From Massospora cicadina (lineage: Eukaryota; Entomophthoromycota; Entomophthoromycetes; Entomophthorales; Entomophthoraceae), in the NCBI GenBank assembly GCA_022478985.1, contig JAKSZP010014535.1:1-64000 (forward strand): a stretch of 64,000 nt of DNA, in the 5' to 3' direction. Within the stretch, counting starts at the first letter, position 1. The number at the start of each line of letters is the position of its first letter. Of the stretch, positions 45,600 to 55,924 are shown piece after piece. The notes under the pieces are model-generated. The model did not search any database. It saw nothing but the letters and a program-made list of their open reading frames with translations, and was not told the DNA's origin. The position numbers and the translations under genes are program-made.

Positions 45600-47876
45600 C
45601 ACTTCATAAAATTCAAAAGATCCCAGGGGACACCAGTGTCCATAAAAAACTATGGTGAATAATTCCAGAAATCTTGAAATGGCAAACTAAGTGCAACCAG
45701 TATGTCAATACTCCACACTCACAACCACTGTCATCAGTTGAAAGATGGGGGTCCGGGTTTTTTGAGCTAAATTCAACAGCTCTTTGGTAGAGTTTTGCAG
45801 AGACATACGCACCACTTTCCCAGAAATCATGTATGTAGCACCACATTCAATGATCCATGGTTGGTTGGACCTCAGGTTTGAGATAGCAAAAGCAGCAGAT
45901 GCAGCTGCACAGGTGCGCATGGTGGTCGATCTCCCAGATGGTCAACTGGTGGTTGAAACCAAGAACATGCATTAGAAAAAATCAAATCAAATTATGTTTA
46001 CATATGATTTTCTTCATATTACTATTAAGCGTGAAGTCCTAGAGAATATCTCAAAGCATGAAGTCAAAGCTATGGGGAAATCAGTTCCTTCAAAATGCAA
46101 AATTTTTACTTATGCCTGAACTCAGCACAGATAAGGCTATCATGGTGATCACCTCATTCTCAGGAGTAGCTGAAGAACTAACTAAGAACCCACATACTGT
46201 ATCTCATAATCAACGGGCAACAGACTTAACTGTTCCACATAACAGTTGGCAGCTCATCTCCTATATGCACTCATTGTTGAGCTTTTGGTCACAAGTTACA
46301 CTCATCCCACCAGAGAGGGAAATATATTGAATGAGGCTTTTATTGGAAGCAAAAAGAGAGTGACAAAGTGAGCCCACATTAAATTCTTGTATCGCCTTTC
46401 CATGGGGCAACCAGGGGCTCTATATCCAGGTAAAACCTGTGTCCCAATAAGAACAAAAAAAGCAAAACAGCAATGCTGAGTACAGGCTAAGGCTTCGGCC
46501 ATGGCGGCCTCCTCCATCCCCCCGCCCAGATCTAAGCTGATCAGACTGAGTTTTCTGCTTTGGTGGAATCACAAGTTCCCGTCAAATCAGATGGGGGACT
46601 CAGCCCTCATACCTGCAAAGTGCGCTTGATACACACCTGCAGGATTCATGCACAACAAATGCAAGCGGATTTTTCAACCTGGAATCAGGCGAGTTTTTAG
46701 GGAAGAATCGTTGGAAATGCTTGGTGGTGCTTCACAAATCCCCAGTAACTTAAAATATTGCAAAGAGCAAAAAGTCAAACAAAGAAACAAAGCCACAGTT
46801 AAAGCCACCCTAAAACCTGATACATATACACCTATCAATACTCCCTCATCAAACACTCGCCTACAAAGATAGAAGGCTGAGCTGGTGTGGCAGTAAGAGC
46901 GTCAGGGCCTGAGGGTTCTCCCCTCACTCCTAAGGAGTGATGGGGATATCATTTACAATCTGGACGCTGAACATCGCCAGACTCAAGGCCTCTCCATTCC
47001 GGGCAAAATTCTGAGGTAAAAAAATTAATTTACCTGTGAACATCCTAGCAATCCAGGAAACCCACTTTCCACAAGGTGCTAATGACACATGGGCAACAAT
47101 GTTCCTCCACTCCCAATCCTTTTGGTCTCTACACTGTGGGGTGCTAATATGAGCAAACGCAATTCTAAATTTTTTAAAAATAATAACACAACTTGAAGAA
47201 AATGTGCTCATTGTGCCCTTTTCATGGGATGCTGAAGTGCACATAATGATTAACATTTAAGACCAACCTGTGCGAAAGTTTGATAGGAATTTCTCTCAGC
47301 TGAGGCCTTTCTTCCCCTCCCATCCAAATTCTTTGTAGTTGGCGACCTAAACTGTTGGGACAACCCAACCACCAACTGCTGGCCATCCGCGCCTACTCCA
47401 CCACAGGAACACATCAAAAATTGGTTTATGAAAGCCATCTTGGGCCTCTTCAATAAAATACCCAAGCAAGCACCATTACTATCTAACATGTCACATCCCC
47501 ATACACACAACGGGCAGCTGTTGTCTATGTCCTGCATATATTTCATTCTTGCCCCACTGAATTTTCGCTCCCAGATCTCACACTTCAATACGATGAAAAT
47601 AGCTTTTTAGACCACAGTATGGTCTCAGTGTCATTTACTTTGTCAAGTTTGGTGCCACAGGCACCTAAATGGAGTACAATTTGCCCAGCCAATCTCATAT
47701 TATCCACATTCTCAAGTTGGATGGACACTACCACATCGACACAGGAGTTTGAAACTCCTTTTGGTGCAGATCACCCGTCAAAAGATCAACATTTAAAGCA
47801 GCTGCAATTTATCAAGCATGCCACATTTTCTTGCAGTGCTCTCAGGCTGCCTTGGCAGTCATTAAATGCACCCTTT
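45600..47876 (+). mobile_element. LINE-2: 5' part of a LINE-1/LINE-4 family element
   Basis: The ORF1 relic (about 45640-46870) matches LINE-4, for example CNQYVNTPHSQPLSSVE (about 45688-45738) against CNQYINTPHSQPLSSVE. The ORF2 start (about 46940) gives the APE endonuclease: ILAIQETHFPQGAND (about 47045-47090), FWSLHCGVLI and a GDLNCWDNPT-type loop (about 47340-47370). Then comes KQAPLLSNMSHPHTHNGQL. It stops at 47876, where the LTR of element E begins, so the RT half is missing or lies elsewhere. There are many stops and shifts. Confidence 0.85.
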
Positions 47877-48614
47877 AGTAATCCAGCCGATTTCTTTTCA
47901 CTGGTACTTATGCCACTGGATTCCACAAAGTTATATTTAAAGTTAAAAAAACACAACTAAAAAACTTGGTTTCTATAAATTTTTATTAGTAGCATGGGAA
48001 AAGAAAGGAAAAAAACCCATCTCAATACCCGACTGATCATAATTTAAACTGTATTGAGGGTCAAAGGGATTTTGAAATAAGTTTGTAATGGCTTGTTGCA
48101 GTCCAAATAAGGAAATATGTGCACTCAGCCTATTGAAGCTCAGAATACTCTTTTCACTTTGCCTTTTGATGGATGGGAAACTCACATTTGGCAATATGTA
48201 CCCGTTAGGTAAAAATTTATTATATTCTAGTTAATCCTCTTTGGCTAAAATTATTTCACCTTGGGGGACCTCCGCCATGCCTATAAAAGGGGGTGGTCCC
48301 CGCTTAGGTGGTTGAAGGGAATTGGCTGTGGCAGGGGGATCTACCGCTGATGGACTCCCTGGGTTCTCTCACATGGTTGGGGCAATTTGATAGCCAAACT
48401 TTGTACTATTTTTCAGGTTAATATTTGTAACAGTGTTACCCTGATTTGTGTGATCCATTGAGAAAAGACCAGGGTCTTTTGGGTGAAAAAATCGTTATTA
48501 TTAAAATCGCTCAAAAGATAATTACAAACTCATAAATGGCCGACGTTTCCATTTTTTGGCTAATTTCTCCCCAAAACATTCTTCTTTTGCAGCTTCTAGG
48601 GAAAATATCTGACA
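47876..48614 (-). repeat. 3' LTR of element E
   Basis: Minus strand TGTCAGATATTTTCCC to ...GGCTGGATTACTA, about 739 bp, preceded by the polypurine tract TTTTGAGGGGGGTGC (plus 48615-48629). It matches both pieces of the 5' LTR. An internal block (CACAAATCAGGGTAACAC) is shared with the B LTR (CACAAATTTGGGTAACAC), so B and E are related. Confidence 0.9.
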
Positions 48615-48629
48615 GCACCCCCCTCAAAA

Positions 48630-49900
48630 TTTTGGGGGGAATAAGGTCATAAAAAGCAGCATGTATCCAACGGTAGTGATCTCTGTAGCCAAGGATTTTA
48701 TGGAGTACTCACTGCCTGTTGTATAGGTGGTGATGTAAGGACCATCCCAAATTGATTAAAGCTCACCACTTCTAGGAATGATGCGCTTATGGTAGTATAA
48801 TACCATGTCAGACGCTTGAAATGTAGGTAGGGTTTTCAGATCTCATTGGCAGCTTATCCTTCTTTAGTCATCACTTTTGTAAAATTTGGTCATAGCCTCA
48901 TATAGGAGTTGGATGATGCTCTGAGCCAATCTTCTCATGACTTTCTTAGGTTCTTAAACTCTAGAGGATAATATATTTTTAACTAAAAGGGCAGGTATTC
49001 CTGGCTCCCGCCTATACAAGTCATGGAATGCTGAGATTTTCAAAACTGGTGATAACTAATCCTGTAGGCAATAAGGGCACTGGGTAAAAATTGATCACAG
49101 TGAAGTGGATCAGAAGAGGCCATTTTGCGTAGAATGGATACCAAGGTTCCATTTGCTCACTCCAAAGTCCCATTTGTAGATGAATTATACAGAGTCGAGA
49201 AAAGTTGTTGGGCTCCCAAGGATGTGGTCAGGATTTTTACTACTAAGGAGGTGAATTTCTTACCATTATCTCAGAGTAGTACTTGAGGACAGCCATATTG
49301 AGAGAAGATGTTCTGATGTAAAAACTTGGCTGTGGCCTTGGCCGTTGGGCAGGGAGAGCCACGGCTTCAACCCACTTAGTGAAGTGGTCAATGACTACCA
49401 GGATAAATCTGTTTCCACCAGTAGTCTGAGGGAGGGGACCTACTACATCCAGACTGATGGTGTGGAACAGTTGTTGAAGGTTAGTTGATTAATAATGGTA
49501 TCTAGTCATAAAACTAGACTGTTTTCTACATATAAGGCAGGCTTCCAAGGCGTCAACAATAGATTTGCATAATTCCATCCCAGTAGTACTGATCCTTGAT
49601 CTACTCATAAGTTTTCTTTGCCCCTCCATTAACAAGGGTGGAGTGAGCTTCTAGGATAGCAGGTATACGTTCAGAGGGCCTATGAAAAGGCGGCCATTTT
49701 GTCCTCACCTGATAATACAACTTCCCATTCTTTACTTCGGTGTTATGGGAGCTCTGGGATAACATTTTCTGTACAGGCTCATCCTCATCAGCCCATGCAT
49801 CAGGGGTCATTAAGAGGTCATGTAATCTCTCCGCCTCACTATTTTCCAAGTGAAGGACTGGTAGCTGAGTCAACCCATCCACATTATGTGATGGGTCCCA
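48630..49900 (-). pseudogene. Integrase of element E
   Basis: The N-terminal linker and zinc finger start lie in the 93-codon frame 49882-49601 (ILEAHSTLVNGGAKKTYE). The first catalytic Asp is in [18 protein letters not shown] (about 49465-49410). IDHFTKWVEAVALPAQ follows (to about 49345). The second Asp and the Glu fall in shifted, stop-rich text (about 49290-49130). The C terminus is degraded. Most similar to element B integrase. Confidence 0.85.
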
Positions 49901-51150
49901 GCATGGTGTTCAATCTTCATGTCATAATGCTGGAGCTTTATAGCGCAGCGAGCTAACCAGCCAGTAGGATCCTTCATATTCTGTAACTACTATAACAAAG
50001 CGTGGTCTGTAACTACAGTGAAGGTGGTCCCATATAGGATTGGTCGGTAATGCTTTACAACAACCAAAACGGTAAGGCACTCCTTCTCTGTAACACTGTA
50101 GTTGCATTCAGCTTTTGAAAGCATTTTGCTGAAATAGGAGACCGGATGATCAACACCGTTTTTATCCAATTGGGCTAAGATAGCCCAACGGCATAGTGCA
50201 AGGCGTCCATAAACAAGATATATAATTTATTATAATCAGGATGCCTCAGGATAGGAGTTTTTGTAAAAGCTGCTTCACCGTCTTAAAAGCGGCCTTTTGT
50301 TAAGCTCCCACTGAAAAGGAGTATTCTTGGTTAATAAGCGGATAAGAGGCTCGCTGAGTTGGGCAAACTTAGGAATAAATTGATGGTAATATCCCATCAT
50401 CCCTAGAAATACCTGAATATCCCGTAATTTTTAGGGGGAGACTTTTTTGAGATTTCTTCAACCTTGCCCTGTATAAGTTTAAGTCCTTCTTGGGAAATGG
50501 AGTGGCCAAGGTAATCCAGTTTTCTTTGGAATAAAGTACACTTTGAGGGTTTCAACTTAATATTTGACTTATGTAACCGCTAAATCCTCCTTCAGGTGAT
50601 CAAGATGTTCGTTGAAGGTTTTTGGTACACCGTAATGTAATCAAGATAGAGGATGTCACAAGTTAACTTCAATCCTGCAAAATATGATCCATTGCACGCT
50701 GAAAAGAGGCAGGTGCATTGCACAACCCTTGAGGTATTTGTGTGGGTTGGAAGAAACCCATACAACAGATAAGGGCGCATTTCTCATGATTCTGAGAAGA
50801 AATATCCATTTGTCAATAGCCACTGGCCAAGTCCATGGCGGAGAAGAAGTTAGAGCCAGAGAGTTGGGCCAGGGCATCATCAATGTGAGCGATAGGATAG
50901 CTATCCCTTTTTGTGAGGTTATTTAATTTGCGGCAGTCCATGACTATCCGATGTCCTCCATTTTTCTTTTTATTTAACAAAAGGGGAAAAGACCAAGGGC
51001 TTTGTGATGGAACTAGTAACCCCGCGTCTAGTAACTGCTTTAGTATCATTCTCATATGATGTTCTTCCAACTTTGATTTGTGGTAAGGTTTTGACCAAAT
51101 GGGATGGGCATTACCCACATCAATGGAGTGCCACAAGCCCTTCATGTGGC
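49900..51150 (-). pseudogene. RT and RNase H of element E
   Basis: A clean RT frame (51145-50813) reads IWSKPYHKSKLEEHH, SQSPWSFPLLLNKK, MDCRKLNNLTKRDSYP and NFFSAMDLASGY. The catalytic box is ILYLDYITVYQ (about 50635-50665), where the second Asp is Tyr (GAT to TAT). RNase H and tether follow to about 49950 with frameshifts. Motifs and order are typical Ty3/gypsy. The damaged catalytic box means this copy is inactive. Confidence 0.9.
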
Positions 51151-51329
51151 CATAGTCACTATCTGGTTTGAAGAATATTTCGCTAAATTATTCTAATAGA
51201 GAGTGAACTATGTCAAGTTCATCTGGGGTCAACTTATACGAGATATGGATATTAGGTAAGGTACATACTAGGTTATCCATTGGGAGGTCCATATCCAACG
51301 TAGAGCCAATGGAGTGCATTTGTTATTGT

Positions 51330-51640
51330 CCTCCACTGGGAATAACAAGCCTCTGCCAATCTCCTGCTGTTTGCTTACAACTATGTCCTCTGCGGTAAAA
51401 AACCCCAACAGCATAGTAATAGGCCTCTGGTATGCTGGGTCAAGAACGCCAGGTAGTACCCAAGGCTCCAAGGGACTAAAGCCCTCAATACTTATGAGGT
51501 GTAACAAACAGTGGTGTGGGATTTGGAAAGTAATTTTTGTGTCCACCACTTGTTGTTCACCAGGCTTAATTAAGACCTCTTCTGCCGCATAGAAAGGGAT
51601 TACATCCCTAGCACCCACTGAATTGGGCAATTTCAATTGT
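51330..51640 (-). pseudogene. dUTPase-like domain of element E (best preserved)
   Basis: A 122-codon open frame on the minus strand (51636-51268). It reads FYAAEEVLIKPGEQQVV, DTKITFQIP, ISIEGFSP and then PGVLDPAYQRPITMLLGF, followed by VSKQQEIGRGLLFP. This follows the trimeric dUTPase order (AEDVxIPPG, TGxxxxxP, RSG, GVIDxxYxGxxxVxLxN, GxxIxQLL). Motif 3 keeps the Asp and Tyr that in dUTPases position the catalytic water and stack on uracil. It lies between protease (52071-51868) and RT (51145). It is the strongest case for a real dUTPase ancestry of the A and C domains. Confidence 0.75.
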
Positions 51641-51859
51641 GTTGCGCCCAGAGGTGTTATAATGTAAATTAATAGCTGAAAAGGAATATTTAACCAGTCA
51701 AGAGTATTTATTCTTTCTGGGATCTTTATTAGATATGACTAAAGAAACTTTATAGTTGATTAATGAGAGGAAACCTTGCTTCATGTTAATAATTCCCTCA
51801 TACTCAAGCATAAATTGGGTACTATGAGCATATCATAGGTGTTGTTGTCCAAAGCCACA

Positions 51860-52390
51860 GCAGGGGCTTATAGGATGAGCTTCCCAATTCGAATGGGAAG
51901 GAAAGAATAAGCCCCAATGACACAAGTATTATTAGGGCCTGCGGTTCCAAACTCTTGATTATACTCCAAGCCAGGCGCAAGCTTTATCTTTTTTATGAGC
52001 TTAGTCGAGAACACATTAACTGGGGAGCCAGTATACAGGTTAGTCATTACCCAGACTTTTTGAATAACCACTTCAACCTTGGTAAGTTTCCTCCAAAGTT
52101 AGAAATAAAGGGAAAGTCCTCCTTGAACCAGAAAGTGGAGGTTAATTTATGAGCAGTATAAGGGTACCTATCTAGGATGAATTTCATAGTATGAACCCAC
52201 TGAAAAGTTCGAATCAAACCAGCTAAGAACTCATCACCATTGCTAGAAGTTTCAATGACTCTTGGGTACCCTAGAATTTGGCTGAGGTACGCTTCCTCAA
52301 ATATGGTGAATTTGTCTGTTCCTTCAGTGTTTAATTGATCTGGGACCTCTACTTCTGCAGGAGCTCCCAATAAGTAGTATCTCACATCAT
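51860..52390 (-). pseudogene. Aspartic protease of element E
   Basis: The active site reads TNLYTGSPVNVFS (about 52045-52005) where D-T-G-S/A is expected: the Asp is Tyr. The flap-like stretch AGPNNTCVIGAYSFLP matches element A (SGPNTTVSCGAYSMLP). The second block, NTYDMLIV, is near 51835. An upstream 112-codon frame (52385-52047) is the gag-protease spacer. The dUTPase-like domain follows. Confidence 0.8.
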
Positions 52391-52699
52391 CGTTACCCCC
52401 TCAGATTCATCCCCATAGGGTATTATCAACAATTTGAAAAGTCATGATGGAGGTAGGGGAGATGGCCACAGGATATTGGATAGCCTTAAGGAGCTCATTT
52501 ACCAGCCTAGATGGAGGGGAAGGCACAGAAGCTTTAGGGAGCTAATGCGAGAGTATGGTATTCACTACCTTACAGGTTCCTGATTCATAGGAGGGGGTGA
52601 TATCTTTTTTGAGTCGCACTGAGGAGGAAGGTTTCATAAGTGTATTTTTACAGGTGTAATCACCCCCAACTGTTTCACAGGCGAAAACTCCTAAATTGT

Positions 52700-53345
52700 T
52701 AAAACTGAAGGTTCCACATCAGCTTCATTTATTGTTACCCAGCAATGAAAATCAGCAACGTCCAACAGAGCTTCCTTTATGATGTGGATGTTTCAGAAGT
52801 ACGTTTGACCAAAATGATATGCCTGGTAGAGAGGGTTGAGAATCTAACCCAGTTAACATAGCAGCAATAACATTATTTAGGGTCATCATGTTAGACGTTG
52901 ACAACCTTTAAGCGGCGAGGTAAAATCTCTCAGCAAAAACAGCTGTTGTTTCGCCTTCATACATGTTTAGGCGCATAAAGGCTTTTTTATCCCTGTTAAG
53001 ACTCTGCTTTGAACCAAATTCAGCCAAGAGAGCCTCTTTCACCTCGGCCCAGATATGCAGATTGTCCATGTATGGGACTATCATTTCTTGTGCTAGATGA
53101 CTTAAGAAAGGGAGGATGTATTTAACCTTTTTCTTGTCTGAGGAGTCTTGTATTACATATTATAGACATATAAAAATAAAGCTATGCTCCCTTCACTGGG
53201 GGTGAACTTGTCTTTAAGAGGGAGCTTTCAAGGGCGATTCTCAAGCTCCTTAAAGCGGGATCAAGCGCTTGCCCGTCGCTTTTCAAGAGCAATTTTTTTT
53301 TTTTAGTACTATATGGTAAGAGTAACTATTCTTGGTGTACAGGTA
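52700..53345 (-). pseudogene. Gag of element E
   Basis: Minus-strand capsid-like text at about 53190-52830: KYILPFLSHLAQEM, WAEVKEALLAEFGSKQS, LNMYEGETTAVFAERFYLA. This is the usual W...K..L...F...(L)...E....F pattern of Ty3/gypsy gag, with few stops. The N terminus near the primer site resembles element B gag (…RFKELENR against RLKRLEQH). An A-run (about 53289-53302, T-run on the plus strand) near the start is a likely frameshift spot. Confidence 0.75.
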
Positions 53346-53346
53346 T

Positions 53347-53364
53347 CCCCTGTAGTAAGCACCA
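53347..53364 (-). other. Primer-binding site of element E
   Basis: Minus strand TGGTGCTTACTACAGGGG, four bases inside the 5' LTR end (...GGATTCCTACA). It is followed by ATACCTGTACA, so the ACAGG/CCTGT hairpin seen in element B is kept although the loop differs. Confidence 0.85.
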
Positions 53365-53367
53365 TTT

Positions 53368-53566
53368 TGTAGGAATCCAGCCGATTTCTGCTTGCTGGTG
53401 CTTACGCCACTGGATTCCGCAAAGGTTTATTTAAAATTAAAAATAAAAGACTACTAAAAACTTGGCTAATATGAATTTTATAGTAGCGCAGGAAAATAAA
53501 GGAAAAGGATCCCTCTAGATACCTAATCAATCAGTATATTAAACTGTATTGAGAGTCAAAGGGATT
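53368..53566 (-). repeat. 5' LTR of element E, piece 1
   Basis: Matches 47876-48068 (for example GAATCCAGCCGATTTCTGC and GGATTCCGCAAAG). It ends at the LINE-3 target site GAGTCAAAGGGATT (53553-53566). Confidence 0.9.
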
Positions 53567-53643
53567 ACCTCTCTTTGACCGCTAAATTTCAATTTTTGAA
53601 TATTACAATCACACATAAATTTAGCTTAATGATCTAATGAACA

Positions 53644-55590
53644 ATGGTGGTAAGGTCCACTGAACGCACCTCCAATGCTTTAAAATTTACTCAAACTCAC
53701 CCCAAATCACAGAACCCTCAGTTGCCAACTTGTGCATAAACCCGTACAACCCGCTCCCAAACTGAAGCTGCAAAAGCAGATGCAGACCAGTTTTTATTAA
53801 CCCATGTTGGGATCACAAATGATACCACCACTGTACAGCCTACCCCAGTCAACTCTGTGTTGACTGAGGGTCACCCAATCAGTGCGCCCCACCCTGGAGG
53901 CACATCTAAGGTTTTACCCACGGTAGTAGGGAGTATTGCAGCTCCCAATACCGTGCATGGGGTTTGGATGGCCTTGCCAACTGCCTCCACTTCGGAAATC
54001 AGCCTGGGCGCCCAAACTGAATCTTCAGAAAGTGTTGAATCAGCTGGTCATCATTTTTTCACTTCCAATATTACCCAAAGCGGCCAAACTGAATCTATGG
54101 TAATTGGTGAATCAGTTGGCCATCATTTTTAATGGTTTGGAAAGTATTCAACGCGCTTCAACTGAAAAAACACTAAGTGGTGAATTATTAAGCCATGATA
54201 AAAATCAAAATCAAAATTCAAATGGGGCTAGTCAAATAGCCAATCAACCAGCTGAAAATTCCCTAACAGTATCTACTGATGGTCGGATGAAGGCTGGAGT
54301 AATAGATTGGTTTAATGATGATCCAGAATTACTCAATCAATTGGTAAGGAATAAACCCAAACCAGGTAAGCCTACCCAACCTGCAAAAAATCAGGTACCT
54401 ACTGGGAAGGCCCAGAAGGGGCCAGAGCGTAAATCCAGGGGAATGCTGCACCTCCATCTGGGGTTCCCCCCATGGGGAATCCACTAACTTAAATTTAAAT
54501 TTAAACGTAAACAAAAATAAGCGAGTGAAGGATGCCTCAGGCGCATGGCAGAAAAAACTAGTGCCTGCATCACCCACCATTGACCCTCATAAAGCTGCTT
54601 TTGTGGCTGAAGTGAGGAAGAGATGGGCAGAAACTTGCTCACAACGTGCACTCTCTAGGTCCACTCTTGCTAATGCATTTAGATTCTACTATGTTCATAA
54701 TACTGTTGAGTTTTATGCAAGGGATTATTTTAGTTATTTTGAAGCCATAGCAAGAGCTTTTCTAGTAAACACCACTATTTATGAATTGGCGGAAAGCCAC
54801 TATATTGATGTAGGGTTTACAACTGGAGTGGATGCAGACCTTGCAGCCTCAGTTACAATTGATAATCCGCATGTCTTTCTTCATGTGCTGAGAACTAGAT
54901 CTAACTTTGAGAAAATTTCATGGGTAACTTTCTTAAATCTTCTAACTACAGTGGACCCAGAATCCCTAAAGCTTGCGCTTCATCAGGGGATTAATGGAAT
55001 TTGGGTAAGTTCTATCAGTAGACATGTGCACACCAGCCTATTATGCCCCAAACCAGAGGGCTCATATTGCTAGGGCATCAATTATCCCCAACCCAATGGT
55101 GGCCCGAAACATGGAGGTAATTCACTTGTTGCAGTCATTGTATCCTGTTCATAAATCTTCTTTGTTGATCCAGACCAGTCACGACCACGTTGCTCATGGT
55201 GTAATGCTTTGGGCCACCTATTTAATAGTTGTACAGCTCGTAAACAAACTCTCTCATCTAGTAGCCTAGTCCCTGTGACAGGTAAGAAACGCTTCTCTAC
55301 AGAAGCAGCGGCAATCTCACAACCAACCCACTGGGTGCCCGTGCAGGATCTCACCCCCTCTGCCCTTCATGTAGCAGTTGAGAAGGCACATCCAGTAGCA
55401 CAACTTCATTCCCTTAGTGCAGTTAACCCTCTCCCTATGAAAACCCCTTCTAAATTGCCAGACCTTTCACCAGCCCAAAATAAGCGCAAATATTCTTCTC
55501 ATCAAGCTAAAACACTGGAAGCCAGCCCAGGGGTGGCATCTAAAACGTGTTCAGTAACACAAAATATCCTGAGGGTGGAACAGATATGAA
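53644..55590 (+). pseudogene. ORF1 of LINE-3
   Basis: Starts MVVRSTERTSNALK (53644). The N-terminal third is Ser/Thr/Pro-rich with a 72-bp tandem duplication (54013-54129) carrying GHHF. A 182-codon frame (54525-55073) forms the central domain (HKAAFVAEVRKRW, STLANAFRFYYV). A perfect CCHC knuckle, CSWCNALGHLFNSC, is at 55191-55232. The tail is Ser/Pro-rich and basic. At least two frameshifts and a few stops are seen. The role is RNA binding and assembly of the LINE ribonucleoprotein. Confidence 0.85.
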
Positions 55591-55924
55591 GTACCCCAAG
55601 TCGGGGTGGAGGCTCCAAGTCATTGCCACCCCTACCATCTACAGGTATTGCAACTCGGACGCCATTCTCAGTACTGAAAGAGGTTCCTAAGGTCTCTGAT
55701 ACATCAGATGATGCACAAATGGAGGAGTATATGGAGCACCCCCAAGATACTCCTGTGCAAAGCAGCGGGTGAAGTATCTTAGGCTGGCTTACAGTTCCTC
55801 AGCCCCGCCAACTCAGGATAATCCTCCTCCTCGTCAATCAGCACGGATTGCTGCAAAGAGTCAAGCTCAAGGACTAAAGATGAGAAGCCTTATGGATGAA
55901 GGTAGAAGCTCTGGTAACCCCCCA

